64,000 nucleotides of DNA from Sphingomonas jeddahensis (lineage in GTDB: Bacteria; Pseudomonadota; Alphaproteobacteria; Sphingomonadales; Sphingomonadaceae). Numbering within the stretch: position 1 is the first letter of the stretch; every line of letters starts with the position of its first letter. The position numbers were made by a program, and so were the translations under genes. The stretch lies in assembly GCF_001981525.1 (NCBI RefSeq), contig NZ_MPSB01000002.1, positions 310,001-374,000 on the forward strand, read 5' to 3'. Shown here piece by piece: positions 1 through 8,465 of this stretch. Below the pieces are notes generated by a model. That model made no database searches, was not told the origin of the DNA, and saw only the letters and a list, made by a program, of their open reading frames with translations.

Positions 1-597
1 GGTGATGTCGGTGAAGCCGGTGGTGGCGAGCAAGTCGGCGATCCTGTCGCGGTCAGCGAAGGCGAAAGGGCCGGGCGCGTAGCCGTCCGGCGAGTCGAAC
101 TGACCACCGACAGCGGCGACCGTGTCGGACGCCCAGGCGTTCTCGGCGGGGGACCGGAAGCAGGAGAAGACCAAAGGAGCGCCCGGCTTGAGCGCGGCCG
201 CGATGCCGCGGAAGGCGGTGACCGGATGGTCGAAGAACATCACGCCGTGGCGCGAGAAGGCGAGATCATAGGATGGTTCGAGATCGCCAGGAACCGCGCC
301 GGCGGTGAAGTGGACATTCGAAAGCGCGGCATCGGCGGTGCGCTGGCCCGCGATGGTGATTAGCGGCTCGGAAAGATCGACGCCGTGGATGGCGAGGCCG
401 GGGCGCGCCGCGGCGATGGCGAGACTGGTGGCGCCGGCGCCGCAGCCGAGATCGGCGGCGCGGCCGTGATCGGGGGCGACGGCGAGGATGGCGGCGTCGA
501 GGTGGGGGGCGAAATCAGCGAAGCTGCGGTCGGTGCGCTGCCATTCGGCAGCCCAGACGTCACCGACACGGGTCTGCCAATCGGGGGCGGTGGTCAT
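1..597 (-). CDS. class I SAM-dependent methyltransferase, 3' end cut by window edge
   Basis: Reading leftward from ATG at 597 gives 199 uninterrupted codons that run off the window, so the C-terminus is missing. The protein opens MTTAPDWQTRVGDVW and carries the SAM-binding motif I ADLGCGAGATSLA at about residues 50-62, followed by an acidic motif II (GVDLSEPL). A later stretch, SYDLAFSRHGVMFFDHP, fits motif IV of the Methyltransf_11/25 fold. It probably transfers methyl groups from S-adenosylmethionine; the substrate cannot be told. It lies downstream of recA on the same strand but is separated by two hairpins, so it is probably its own transcription unit. Confidence 0.8.
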   Translation of the reverse strand, partial: MTTAPDWQTRVGDVWAAEWQRTDRSFADFAPHLDAAILAVAPDHGRAADLGCGAGATSLAIAAARPGLAIHGVDLSEPLITIAGQRTADAALSNVHFTAGAVPGDLEPSYDLAFSRHGVMFFDHPVTAFRGIAAALKPGAPLVFSCFRSPAENAWASDTVAAVGGQFDSPDGYAPGPFAFADRDRIADLLATTGFTDIT

Positions 598-721
598 GCT
601 TCGTGGCTCCTTCGTTGCCGGTTGGTGTTCCTTATGGCGGGTCTGGTCGGGCGTGTCGAAGCGGGGACTCCGTGCACGCCCTTTGACAGCCTCGGGGCGA
701 ACGGTCGTTCCAGGAGCGCGG

Positions 722-768
722 CGAATGTTGAGAAAGTTGAGGCGATAGCGGGTTCTTCTCAACATTCG
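722..768. repeat. 13-bp perfect inverted repeat
   Basis: Arms at 722-734 (CGAATGTTGAGAA) and 756-768 (TTCTCAACATTCG) are exact reverse complements with a 21-bp spacer. They lie between recA and the methyltransferase start. The element could be an operator or an RNA hairpin. The rest of the 291-bp gap (598-888) holds the hairpin at 787-816 and no credible gene. Confidence 0.6.
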
Positions 769-786
769 GCAGAGACTGGATGTGCG

Positions 787-816
787 AAGGGCCGGTGCCT
801 TTCGGCATCGGCCCTT
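787..816 (-). terminator. hairpin downstream of recA, probable terminator
   Basis: Arms 787-799 and 804-816 pair over 13 bp (AAGGGCCGGTGCC with GGCATCGGCCCTT, one wobble) around a 4-nt loop. It follows the recA stop by about 70 nt and has no clear T-run, so it may stop recA transcription with help from Rho. A second weaker stem built on CCTCC/GGAGG lies at about 855-885. Confidence 0.5.
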
Positions 817-888
817 GCTTATCGAGATGCGGTGATGAAGGCGCCCCCCACCCCAACCTCCCATCGAAAAGGAGGGGTTTGCCCCGGA

Positions 889-1962
889 TCAGACGTCGTC
901 TTCGTCGGACTGACCGGCCATCAACTCCTCGCCGAGACCTTCCTGGCGGGCGCGGATCTGGCGTTCGAGGCGTTCGGCGACTTCGGCATTCTCACGCAGA
1001 TAGGTCTTCGAATTCTCGCGGCCCTGGCCGATGCGGATCGAATCGTAGCTGAACCACGAACCCGACTTTTCGACCAATCCGGCCTTCACGCCGAGATCGA
1101 TGATCTCGCCGAGCTTGGAGATGCCTTCGCCGAACATGATGTCGAATTCGACCTGCTTGAACGGCGGCGCGACCTTGTTCTTCACGACCTTGACGCGGGT
1201 CTGGTTGCCCGTCGCTTCCTCGCGATCCTTGACCGAGCCGATGCGGCGCACGTCGAGGCGCACCGACGCGTAGAACTTCAGCGCGTTGCCGCCGGTGGTC
1301 GTCTCGGGCGAGCCGTACATCACGCCGATCTTCATGCGGATCTGGTTGATGAAGATGACGAGGCAGTTGGAGCGGCTGATCGTGCCGGTGAGCTTGCGCA
1401 GCGCCTGGCTCATCAGACGCGCCTGGAGACCGACGTGGCTGTCGCCCATCTCGCCCTCGATTTCCGCGCGCGGGACGAGCGCGGCGACCGAGTCGACCAC
1501 CAGCACGTCGATCGCGTTGGAGCGAACCAGCGTGTCGACGATCTCGAGCGCCTGCTCACCCGTGTCTGGCTGAGAAACGATCAGTTCGTCGATGTTGACG
1601 CCGAGCTTCTTGGCATAAGCCGGGTCGAGCGCGTGTTCCGCGTCGACGAAGGCAGCCATGCCGCCGGCCTTTTGCGCCTCGGCGATGGCGTGAAGCGCAA
1701 GGGTGGTCTTGCCCGAGGATTCGGGGCCGAAGATCTCGACGATGCGGCCCTTGGGCAGGCCACCAACGCCGAGCGCAATGTCGAGGCCGAGGCTGCCGGT
1801 GGACACGACCTCTACCTTCATCGCCTCCTTCTGGCCGAGCTTCATCGCGGAGCCCTTGCCAAAGGCGCGGTCGATCTGCGCGAGGGCGGCGTCGAGCGCC
1901 TTTTGACGATCTGTGTTCGGGCTAGCCATGTTGCCTGGGATCACCTTGAGATTGGCGGCCAT
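889..1962 (-). CDS. recA: recombinase RecA
   Basis: This 357-residue protein is the cytoplasmic ATP-dependent strand-exchange protein that drives homologous recombination and LexA self-cleavage. Walker A GPESSGKT is at residues 79-86. The Walker B region LVVDSVAAL, the L2 loop around [10 protein letters not shown], and the acidic tail ending DEDDV are all present, and the length is typical. ATG at 1962 is preceded by GGAGGGG at about 1969-1975, which supports this start over the internal Met12. A canonical alphaproteobacterial SOS box lies about 76 nt upstream, so damage induction is expected. It appears to be monocistronic. Confidence 0.98.
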   Translation of the reverse strand: MAANLKVIPGNMASPNTDRQKALDAALAQIDRAFGKGSAMKLGQKEAMKVEVVSTGSLGLDIALGVGGLPKGRIVEIFGPESSGKTTLALHAIAEAQKAGGMAAFVDAEHALDPAYAKKLGVNIDELIVSQPDTGEQALEIVDTLVRSNAIDVLVVDSVAALVPRAEIEGEMGDSHVGLQARLMSQALRKLTGTISRSNCLVIFINQIRMKIGVMYGSPETTTGGNALKFYASVRLDVRRIGSVKDREEATGNQTRVKVVKNKVAPPFKQVEFDIMFGEGISKLGEIIDLGVKAGLVEKSGSWFSYDSIRIGQGRENSKTYLRENAEVAERLERQIRARQEGLGEELMAGQSDEDDV

Positions 1963-2037
1963 GTGAGAGCCCCTCCGCTAGATCATGCGCGCGAACCGTT
2001 CAACGCGTGATGCGGATGTATTATGTTTGTTCTGGTG

Positions 2038-2052
2038 GAACAAGTGGAGAAC
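2038..2052 (-). promoter_or_regulatory. LexA (SOS) box of recA
   Basis: GAAC-N7-GAAC on the plus strand, GTTC-N7-GTTC in the recA direction, matches exactly the LexA recognition sequence known for alphaproteobacteria. It overlaps the likely -35 region of recA; a CATAAT-like -10 follows about 12 nt downstream. LexA binding here would block recA transcription. Confidence 0.85.
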
Positions 2053-2109
2053 GATGACTTTTTTGTTGGGGAGTTGGAGGACAAACGGTGATTCCTGTCC
2101 TGCCCAATC

Positions 2110-2205
2110 CGTCATGCCGGGCTTGTCCCGGCATCCACGGCCCCGCTTACTCGCCTGTTGATCGTTTTCGGCACGGTGGATGCCGGCACAAGGCCGGCAT
2201 GACGG
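2110..2205. repeat. REP-like paired palindrome
   Basis: A 96-bp element begins CGTCATGCCGGG and ends in its near-reverse-complement GGCATGACGG. Each half contains its own palindrome (GCCGGGCTTGTCCCGGC and GCCGGCACAAGGCCGGC). This is the organisation of paired REP units. It lies in the recA/transglycosylase intergenic gap. Confidence 0.75.
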
Positions 2206-2230
2206 AACGAGCGAGCTGTTGTCTAATACT

Positions 2231-2313
2231 CGTCACCGCGCACTTGAGCGGGGTCCCGCTTATCACCGCTGCTGAAGAAGAAGCGGGATCCCGGCTCAAG
2301 GCCGGGATGACGG
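2231..2313. repeat. REP-like paired element, diverged left half
   Basis: This 83-bp copy runs from CGTCACCGCGCACTTGAG to GCCGGGATGACGG. The right half is a clean palindrome (ATCCCGGCTCAAGGCCGGGAT), while the left half has decayed. Its middle, with GAAGAAGAAGCGG, closely matches the element embedded in ispE at 8669-8753. Confidence 0.7.
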
Positions 2314-2361
2314 AGGTGGGCTGGTTAGTGCTTCGGATCCAGCGGTAGCGTTCGCGGCGCC

Positions 2362-2391
2362 TTGGATCCCGGCTCAGGGCCGGGATGACGG
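2362..2391. repeat. REP-like half element
   Basis: A single half unit reads GGATCCCGGCTCAGGGCC then GGGATGACGG. With the two preceding copies it fills most of the 2053-2407 gap, in which I see no gene. The three hairpins could also act as the 3' boundary of the transglycosylase transcript. Confidence 0.65.
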
Positions 2392-2407
2392 GGTGTGCGG
2401 GGCGGCG

Positions 2408-4219
2408 TTACTGTGCGCTGGCAACCGTGGTGGTCGATGCAGGCGACACCACGGCGTTCGACGCCACCGTGTTCGCCGCCGGGCGAGCAGCGATGCGGAC
2501 CGCGGGGTCACCCTTCATGCCGGGGAAGCGGGGCCACATGCCCTGCGCCAGGGCCGAGCGACTGGCGGATTTGTCGCGACCGGTCTGGCCTTCGTACATC
2601 CAATAGTTGCGCAGCACGGTGACGACGTAGCCGCGGGTCTCCCAGTACGGAATGCTCTCGATGTAGAGCAACGGATCGCCGTTATCGCGGACGATCGAGT
2701 TCCACTCGCCAACCGGCTTGGGGCCGGCGTTGTAGGCGGCGATCACCTTGGGCAGCAGGCCTTGCGTCAGCCCCATGTCGCGCAGCTTTTCGAGGTGGCG
2801 CTGACCGATATCCATGTTCGTCGATGGGCGGCTAAGTGCGGCCTTGTCGACCGAGATGCCGCGTTCGCGCATGTAATCGGTCGCAGCGGCGGGCATGATC
2901 TGCATCAGGCCATAAGCGCCAGCGGGCGAGACGACCTTGTTGCGGAAGCCCGATTCCTGGAGCGTATGAGCATACACCAACGCCTTGTCGACGCGCCAGC
3001 CGGTGTCGGGCGTCCAGTTAGGCGTCGGATAGCGCGTGTCGGCGGTGGCAACGAAGCCCGGGGGACAATTGTGCGCGAGCCAAACGACACTGGCGGGCAG
3101 GTTCATCTGCTCCGTAACGCGGACTAGCGACGCGAATTCACCGACCGGGCCGATCTTCGCCTGCTGGCGGATCACGTCATCGGCGGCGCCCTCCTCGCCG
3201 ATCTCGATCAGCGCGGCGGCGACCCGGATGTTGGGGCGGCGCTCGAGATTGGCCCAGTCGCTAGTCACCTTCTGCGGCTTGAACGCAGCGGTCTGCATGC
3301 CGAGCGACTGACGGGCGAGCTGGCCGTAAAAGGTTTCGCCATATTGCGCGGCGTTCTTCAGCCGCACCTCGATCCGGTCGGGCCTGCCGCACACCATGTC
3401 GGCGCGGCTTGCCCAATAGAGGCCGGCGGCGCGCATGTCGGTATCGCCGGCGCGGGCAGACACCGCCTCGAAGCCCTCGGTGGCGGACCCGCAATCATTC
3501 TGGCGCCAGGCGGCGAGCGCGGTGGTCCAGCGCGCATGCGTCGCCCAATCGCCCTGCCCGCGCGCGGCCTTGTTGCCGATGCGGCGCGCGTCGCCATCGA
3601 GGCCCTGGAGGAAATAGATCCAGGCGATCTTGGACTGCCATTCGGTCTGCGCCTCCGGCGTCAGGCCATCCGTCGATTCGAGCAACGATTCGGCCTCTCG
3701 GCCCATGTCGCCCTTCACATAGGGAACCATCCTCTCCGCGAGATCAGCGGCGATCGCGTCGCTGCGCGTCGCCTTGGCGCGGACGCGGGTCGGGGCGCCA
3801 TCCTGCCAGATCAGCCGCTGCGCGACGGGAAGCTCGGGCAGTTCCTCCGCTCCACGCAGCTTGGCGAGGCGCGCCAGCGTTTCGGCCTGCGGCAGTTCGG
3901 GCGCTTCGGTGAGCAGGCGGACGAGCGGCTCCATCTCGACGCGGGGCGAACCCTTGGCGGTGTACAGCTCGGCGCGGGCATAGCTGTGCAGCGGGCCGGT
4001 CGCCATCGTATCGAGGCCGATCTGCGCGTCTTGCCAGCGGCCTTCACGGATCGCGGCGAAGACGGCACGATACTGGGTGCGCTGCTCGGCCGAGAGCTGC
4101 GTCGGGATGACGGGCGTGGCGGCGCGGGCGGACCGGGCCGGCTCGGCGGCGACCAGCGACGGCGACAGTGCCGCGATCGATGCAGCGGCTGCTAGAATGG
4201 CTGGCAGCTTGGCAATCAC
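2408..4219 (-). CDS. soluble lytic murein transglycosylase, Slt70-like
   Basis: This is a periplasmic muramidase predicted to cleave the glycan strand of peptidoglycan to 1,6-anhydro-muropeptides. GTG at 4219 is chosen because it overlaps the TGA of the upstream gene as GTGA and follows GGGGAAGAAG; it gives a signal peptide (VIAKLPAILAAAASIAALS...). An alpha-superhelical region with Slt-type repeats fills the first two thirds. The SLT domain follows, with the catalytic Glu in LQESGF and the family motifs SPAGAYGLMQIMP and AAYNAGPKPV. The Ala/Thr-rich tail has no recognised domain. It is translationally coupled to the glycosylase-like gene. Confidence 0.9.
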   Translation of the reverse strand: MIAKLPAILAAAASIAALSPSLVAAEPARSARAATPVIPTQLSAEQRTQYRAVFAAIREGRWQDAQIGLDTMATGPLHSYARAELYTAKGSPRVEMEPLVRLLTEAPELPQAETLARLAKLRGAEELPELPVAQRLIWQDGAPTRVRAKATRSDAIAADLAERMVPYVKGDMGREAESLLESTDGLTPEAQTEWQSKIAWIYFLQGLDGDARRIGNKAARGQGDWATHARWTTALAAWRQNDCGSATEGFEAVSARAGDTDMRAAGLYWASRADMVCGRPDRIEVRLKNAAQYGETFYGQLARQSLGMQTAAFKPQKVTSDWANLERRPNIRVAAALIEIGEEGAADDVIRQQAKIGPVGEFASLVRVTEQMNLPASVVWLAHNCPPGFVATADTRYPTPNWTPDTGWRVDKALVYAHTLQESGFRNKVVSPAGAYGLMQIMPAAATDYMRERGISVDKAALSRPSTNMDIGQRHLEKLRDMGLTQGLLPKVIAAYNAGPKPVGEWNSIVRDNGDPLLYIESIPYWETRGYVVTVLRNYWMYEGQTGRDKSASRSALAQGMWPRFPGMKGDPAVRIAARPAANTVASNAVVSPASTTTVASAQ

Positions 4220-4965
4220 TCTTCTTCCCCTTTGGTCCTGGCCATCAGCAATTGGAGATCCCTCCACGCCTCGGCCTTCAGCGCGGGTCGCTCCAGCAGC
4301 ATGCGCGGATGGAAGCTCGCCACGACCTCGGTCGTTTTCCCGCCATTATGGTTAAGCGCGTGTAAACGCCCGCGCATCTCAATCACATTCGCCAACAGGA
4401 TCGCACGGCTCGCCGCATCGCCCATCACGAGCAGGCGGCGCGGCGCCGCGAGGCTGGCGTGGTGGCGGGCAATCTCTCCAAGCCGCGCTTCCATGTCGCG
4501 CGGCATGCGACCAACGGTCGGACGCGCGGCACAGACGCTGGCGAGGTGGACGTCGGCGCGGCTCCGCCCGATCGCGGCGAGCATGCGATCGAAGAGCCGC
4601 CCGGCCGCACCGCCGAGCAGCGAATCGGCCGAATCGCGCTCGGGACAGTCGATCAGGATCATCAGGTCGGCGTCTGCCGGGCCGCTCGCCGCGACGATTG
4701 GCACGCGCCATTCCGCTTCGGGCGCCGTCTCTGCGATGCGCCATGCGAGGAAATCGGCGATGGCGGCCGGCATGGCCGCTGTCGGGGCGACGGGCGCGGC
4801 AGGGGGCGATGCAGCGAGCAGCGGCGACGCTACGGCAACCGGCCCCTCTGCCGCCAGCCAGTCGAACGGATCGTCGCCGACCAGCACGTCGACGCCGGCG
4901 TCGCGCCACCATTCGAGTGCGCTCGCCGCGGCCGCATGCCAATCGATGGTCTGATCTGCCCCCAT
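4216..4965 (-). CDS. uracil-DNA glycosylase family protein (family 4-like, degenerate)
   Basis: The fold resembles family 4 uracil-DNA glycosylases. The C-terminal motif FHPRMLLERPALKAEAW matches their HP-rich region, and the central DLMILIDCPERDS takes the place of the usual GEAPG motif. Only two cysteines are present, so the four-cysteine 4Fe-4S site of classical members cannot form. ATG at 4965 with AAAGGAG 7 nt upstream is preferred to the longer reading frame that starts at 5028. The first roughly 80 residues are Ala/Pro-rich and look like a linker. Its stop overlaps the transglycosylase GTG, so the two are co-translated. Activity is uncertain. Confidence 0.75.
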   Translation of the reverse strand: MGADQTIDWHAAAASALEWWRDAGVDVLVGDDPFDWLAAEGPVAVASPLLAASPPAAPVAPTAAMPAAIADFLAWRIAETAPEAEWRVPIVAASGPADADLMILIDCPERDSADSLLGGAAGRLFDRMLAAIGRSRADVHLASVCAARPTVGRMPRDMEARLGEIARHHASLAAPRRLLVMGDAASRAILLANVIEMRGRLHALNHNGGKTTEVVASFHPRMLLERPALKAEAWRDLQLLMARTKGEEE

Positions 4966-5046
4966 GTGCGCTCCTTTAGCGTTACGGTTGACGTAGCGGT
5001 CAATTCGCTCGACAGCCGATGAGGACAAGACGTTGCCGGCGTACGC

Positions 5047-5068
5047 CCGATCGCTCGCTTACGATCGG
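5047..5068. promoter_or_regulatory. 7-bp inverted repeat in a divergent promoter gap
   Basis: CCGATCG (5047-5053) and CGATCGG (5062-5068) flank 8 nt, midway between the divergent glycosylase-like gene and the ETF-QO gene. It could be an operator or a leader hairpin of ETF-QO; no regulator can be named. Confidence 0.35.
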
Positions 5069-5104
5069 TAAGGCAGAGGGCGGGGCCGGCGCATGGAGAG
5101 AGTG

Positions 5105-6763
5105 ATGAGCGAACGCGAGTCGATGCCGTATGATGTGGTGATCGTGGGTGCGGGGCCGGCAGGCCTCAGCGCGGCGATCCGGCTGAAACAACTCGCGGCC
5201 GAGAAAGAGGCCGAGCTCTCGGTCTGCGTGCTGGAAAAGGGCAGCGAAGTCGGCGCGCACATCCTGTCGGGCGCGGTTATCGATCCCAAAAGCCTGGACG
5301 AGCTGCTGCCGAACTGGCGCGAGGACGGCTGCCCGCTTGCCGAAGTGCCAGTGACGGAGAACATCCACTGGGTGTTGACGCGCAAGGGCAAGTTCAACCT
5401 GCCGCACCTGTGGACGCCCCCATTTCTGCACAACAAGGGCACGTATACCGGGAGCCTCGGCAATCTGTGCCGCTGGCTGGCGGGCAAGGCCGAAGAGCTT
5501 GGCGTCGAGATCTTCCCCGGCTTCGCGGCGGCCGAAGTGCTGTTCAACGAAGACGGCAGTGTGAAGGGTGTCGCGACCGGCGACATGGGCGTAGCGCGCG
5601 ACGGCACGCACAAGCCCGATTACCAACCCGGGCTTGAGCTGCACGCGAAATATACCTTCTTCTCCGAAGGCGTGCGTGGGCATCTGTCAAAGGAGCTGAT
5701 GCGCATCTTTGACCTGCGCGCGAATTGCGATCCGCAATCCTATGGGCTTGGCATCAAGGAATTGTGGGACATCGACCCCGCGCTCCACAAGCCCGGAACG
5801 GTGATCCACACGCAGGGTTGGCCGCTCAGCGAGAGCGACACCAATGGCGGCGGCTGGCTCTATCACCAGGCGAACGGGCAAGTGAGCCTCGGGCTGGTGA
5901 CGTGGCTCAATTATTCCAATCCCCATGTCTTTCCGTTCGCCGAGATGCAGCGTTGGAAGACGCATCCGGAGATCGCGGCGCTGCTTAAGGGCGGCAAGCG
6001 CGTCAGCTATGGCGCGCGCGCGATCTCGGACGGCGGCTTGCAGTCGATCCCCAAGCTGGTGTTTCCGGGCGGTGCGCTGATCGGCGACAGCGCCGGCTTC
6101 CTCAACGTGCCGCGAATCAAGGGCACGCATACCGCCATGAAGAGCGGCATGATGGCCGCCGAAGCGGCGGCCGACGCGATCCTGTCACAGCGCCAGAGCG
6201 ACGAGCTGACCGCCTACCCCGCCGCCTTCGAGGCGTCATGGGTGAAGAAGGAGCTGTCGATCGTCCGCAACGTGGCGCCGTTGGTGAAGAAGTTCGGCGA
6301 CTTCATGGGCTCGGGCATCTCGGGCCTGGCGATGTGGATGGAGTATCTCGGCCTGAAATGGCCGTTCACCATGAAGCAGCATGCCGACCATGAGACCTTG
6401 TGGCGCAAGGACATGGCCAAGAAGATCGATTATCCCAAGCCGGATGGTGTGCTGACCTTCGATCGCCTGTCCTCGGTGTTCCTGTCGAACACCAATCACG
6501 AGGAGGATCAGCCGATCCACCTGACGCTGAAGGACCCGGACATTCCGGTGAAGTACGACCTGCCACTGTATGACGAGCCGGCGCAGCGTTACTGCCCGGC
6601 CGGCGTGTACGAGATCGTCGGCGAGGAAACGGGCGACCCCAAGTTCGTGATCAACGCGCAGAATTGCGTCCATTGCAAGACGTGCGACATCAAGGATCCC
6701 ACGCAGAACATCAATTGGGTGGTGCCGGAGGGTGGCGGCGGGCCGAACTATCCGAATATGTAG
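5105..6763 (+). CDS. electron transfer flavoprotein-ubiquinone oxidoreductase
   Basis: ETF-QO is a membrane-associated FAD and 4Fe-4S enzyme that passes electrons from reduced ETF, and so from fatty-acid and amino-acid dehydrogenases, to ubiquinone. The dinucleotide-binding motif VIVGAGPAGLSAA is near the N-terminus. The C-terminal ferredoxin-like segment has Cys497, Cys521, Cys524 and Cys527 (CPAGVYE and CVHCKTCDI), the set that binds the cluster. At 552 residues it has family length. ATG at 5105 has GGAGAG just upstream and is preferred to ATG at 5093. It stands alone, divergent from the glycosylase-like gene. Confidence 0.95.
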   Translation: MSERESMPYDVVIVGAGPAGLSAAIRLKQLAAEKEAELSVCVLEKGSEVGAHILSGAVIDPKSLDELLPNWREDGCPLAEVPVTENIHWVLTRKGKFNLPHLWTPPFLHNKGTYTGSLGNLCRWLAGKAEELGVEIFPGFAAAEVLFNEDGSVKGVATGDMGVARDGTHKPDYQPGLELHAKYTFFSEGVRGHLSKELMRIFDLRANCDPQSYGLGIKELWDIDPALHKPGTVIHTQGWPLSESDTNGGGWLYHQANGQVSLGLVTWLNYSNPHVFPFAEMQRWKTHPEIAALLKGGKRVSYGARAISDGGLQSIPKLVFPGGALIGDSAGFLNVPRIKGTHTAMKSGMMAAEAAADAILSQRQSDELTAYPAAFEASWVKKELSIVRNVAPLVKKFGDFMGSGISGLAMWMEYLGLKWPFTMKQHADHETLWRKDMAKKIDYPKPDGVLTFDRLSSVFLSNTNHEEDQPIHLTLKDPDIPVKYDLPLYDEPAQRYCPAGVYEIVGEETGDPKFVINAQNCVHCKTCDIKDPTQNINWVVPEGGGGPNYPNM

Positions 6764-6797
6764 AGTCGCTGTGCCACTTGTTGCTCCATCCTTTCTT

Positions 6798-6882
6798 CGT
6801 CACCCCGGCCCTGGGCCGGGGCCCCGCTTCCTCTCTACCGTTGCCAAGGCGGCGGGACCCCGGCTCAAGGCCGGGGTGACGG
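6798..6882. repeat. REP-like paired palindrome overlapping a gene start
   Basis: An 85-bp element runs from CGTCACCCCGGCCCTGGGCC to GGCCGGGGTGACGG. Both halves are palindromic, and the whole is an inverted pair separated by about 25 bp. Its right end contains the GTG at 6876 that can start the next gene, so the repeat and the coding sequence overlap. Confidence 0.75.
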
Positions 6883-8465
6883 GCGTTCTGGCGGGGGCCC
6901 TCGCCTGTACCGCCCTGCCCGCGGAGGCCCGCACGCCTGACCTGCTGGCCTATCTGCAAGGGCGCGCCGCCGATGGCGACGGCGCAGCGCAGCTTGCCGC
7001 GCGGCGCTATGCCGATGCGCTGGCGGCGACGCCGGGAGATACGGGGGTTGCTGCCTACGCCTATCGCGAGGCAGTGGCGGCCGGTGACCTCAAGCTGGCG
7101 ATGGACTCGGCGGCGGTGCTGGGCAATGCGGCGCCGCCCGATGCCGACCTTCTGATCCTCGCCAGCGCGGCGGCGCATCATGACCTTGCCGCCGCCGACG
7201 CCGCGATCGCGCGGATCGGCAAGCGGCAGTTCGGCGTTATGGCCGCGCCGCTGGCGGCCTGGGCGGCGTTTGAGCGCGGCGCGGACCCGCTTCCGCTGCT
7301 CGCCGCGGCGCGCGAGGACACGGTGGCGCGGCGGTTCGCGGGGGAAGCGCGCGGGCTGATCCTGCTGTCGCAGGGTAACACCCGTGAAGGTCTGGCGACA
7401 CTGCGCGCGATCTTGGGCACGGGGCAGGCGAGCGAGGATCTGCGAGTGCTCGCCGCGCGGCTGCTGATCGGCACCAGGCGGACTGCCGAAGCCAAATCGT
7501 TGCTGACCGGCGAGGCGGCGCCGATCGCCGCGCTGCGCGCCCGGCCTGGCGCAGGCACCAAGCCATCGCTCGGCTTCGGCGTGTCCGCATTGTTTACCCG
7601 GATCGCGACCGATCTGATCACGGGGCCGCCGGGCCCGCTGCCCCTGACGCTGGCGCAAGCGGCGGTGATGGCCGATCCCGCCAACGATCGGGCCAAGCTG
7701 CTGCTCGGCTATGCGCTGGGTCGCGATGGGCAGACCGATCGTGCGCTCGCCACCCTGGCGATGGTAGGCACGGACAGCCCCTATGCGCAGGCGGCGCGCG
7801 GTGGGCGGATACAGATCCTCACTGACTCTGGACGGACGGAGGCGGCGCTGGCCGAGGCCGAAGCGCTGGCGCGCAGCGGCGACACGGTGGCGCTGCAACG
7901 CTATGCCGACCTGCTGATGACCGCCGATCGCCCGGCAGACGCCGCCCCGATCTATCGCCGGATCATCGACAAGCGGGAATCAACGGGAGGCGAGCCGGAC
8001 TGGTCGACGTGGCTGCAATATGGCGCGGCGCTCGACGAAGCGGACGATTGGCCGCGCGCGCATGAGGCGCTGGCGCAAGCGGTGAAGCTGGCGCCGGACG
8101 AGCCACTAGCCCTCAACTATCTCGGCTATGCGCAGATAGTGCATGGCGAACCGGTCGCGCCGGCGAAGGCGCTGCTGGAGAAAGCGAGCAAGCTGCGGCC
8201 CAAGGATCCGGCGATCACCGATTCGCTGGGATGGGCCTATCATCTGGCGGGCGAGCCGAAGCGCGCGCTGCCGCTGATCGAGCGCGCGGCCCTTGCCTCT
8301 CCCACCGATGTCGAGGTGAACGAGCATCTTGGTGACGTTTACTGGGCAGTCGGACGGCGCTTCGACGCGCGCTATGCCTGGCGCGCGGCGCAAGTGGTGG
8401 CGGAGGATGATACCGCCGCGCGGCTTGCGGCCAAGATTGCCAACGGGCCTGAGCCGCAGCCATGA
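6876..8465 (+). CDS. tetratricopeptide repeat protein, exported
   Basis: The protein is built of helical repeats with TPR spacing. Clear units occur in the last third (EALAQAVKLAPDEPLALNYLG and the segment around DSLGWAYHLAGEPKRALPLI). A hydrophobic segment ending ALPAEA near the N-terminus looks like a cleavable signal peptide. The start is uncertain: GTG 6876 lies inside a REP-like palindrome and gives a signal peptide lacking the usual basic n-region, while GTG 6771 would translate the whole repeat. The stop overlaps the ispE ATG (ATGA), so the genes are coupled. It probably scaffolds an envelope complex; no specific role is visible. Confidence 0.8.
   Translation: MTGVLAGALACTALPAEARTPDLLAYLQGRAADGDGAAQLAARRYADALAATPGDTGVAAYAYREAVAAGDLKLAMDSAAVLGNAAPPDADLLILASAAAHHDLAAADAAIARIGKRQFGVMAAPLAAWAAFERGADPLPLLAAAREDTVARRFAGEARGLILLSQGNTREGLATLRAILGTGQASEDLRVLAARLLIGTRRTAEAKSLLTGEAAPIAALRARPGAGTKPSLGFGVSALFTRIATDLITGPPGPLPLTLAQAAVMADPANDRAKLLLGYALGRDGQTDRALATLAMVGTDSPYAQAARGGRIQILTDSGRTEAALAEAEALARSGDTVALQRYADLLMTADRPADAAPIYRRIIDKRESTGGEPDWSTWLQYGAALDEADDWPRAHEALAQAVKLAPDEPLALNYLGYAQIVHGEPVAPAKALLEKASKLRPKDPAITDSLGWAYHLAGEPKRALPLIERAALASPTDVEVNEHLGDVYWAVGRRFDARYAWRAAQVVAEDDTAARLAAKIANGPEPQP

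Noticed and set aside
385..2010. 541-residue open frame opposite recA
   Set aside because: It is antisense to recA, whose sequence, start and SOS box are certain. The frame is open only because of high GC codon bias.
2393..4195. Long plus-strand frames at 2393-3127 and 3344-4195
   Set aside because: They mirror the lytic transglycosylase on the opposite strand and have His/Arg-rich composition without any domain.
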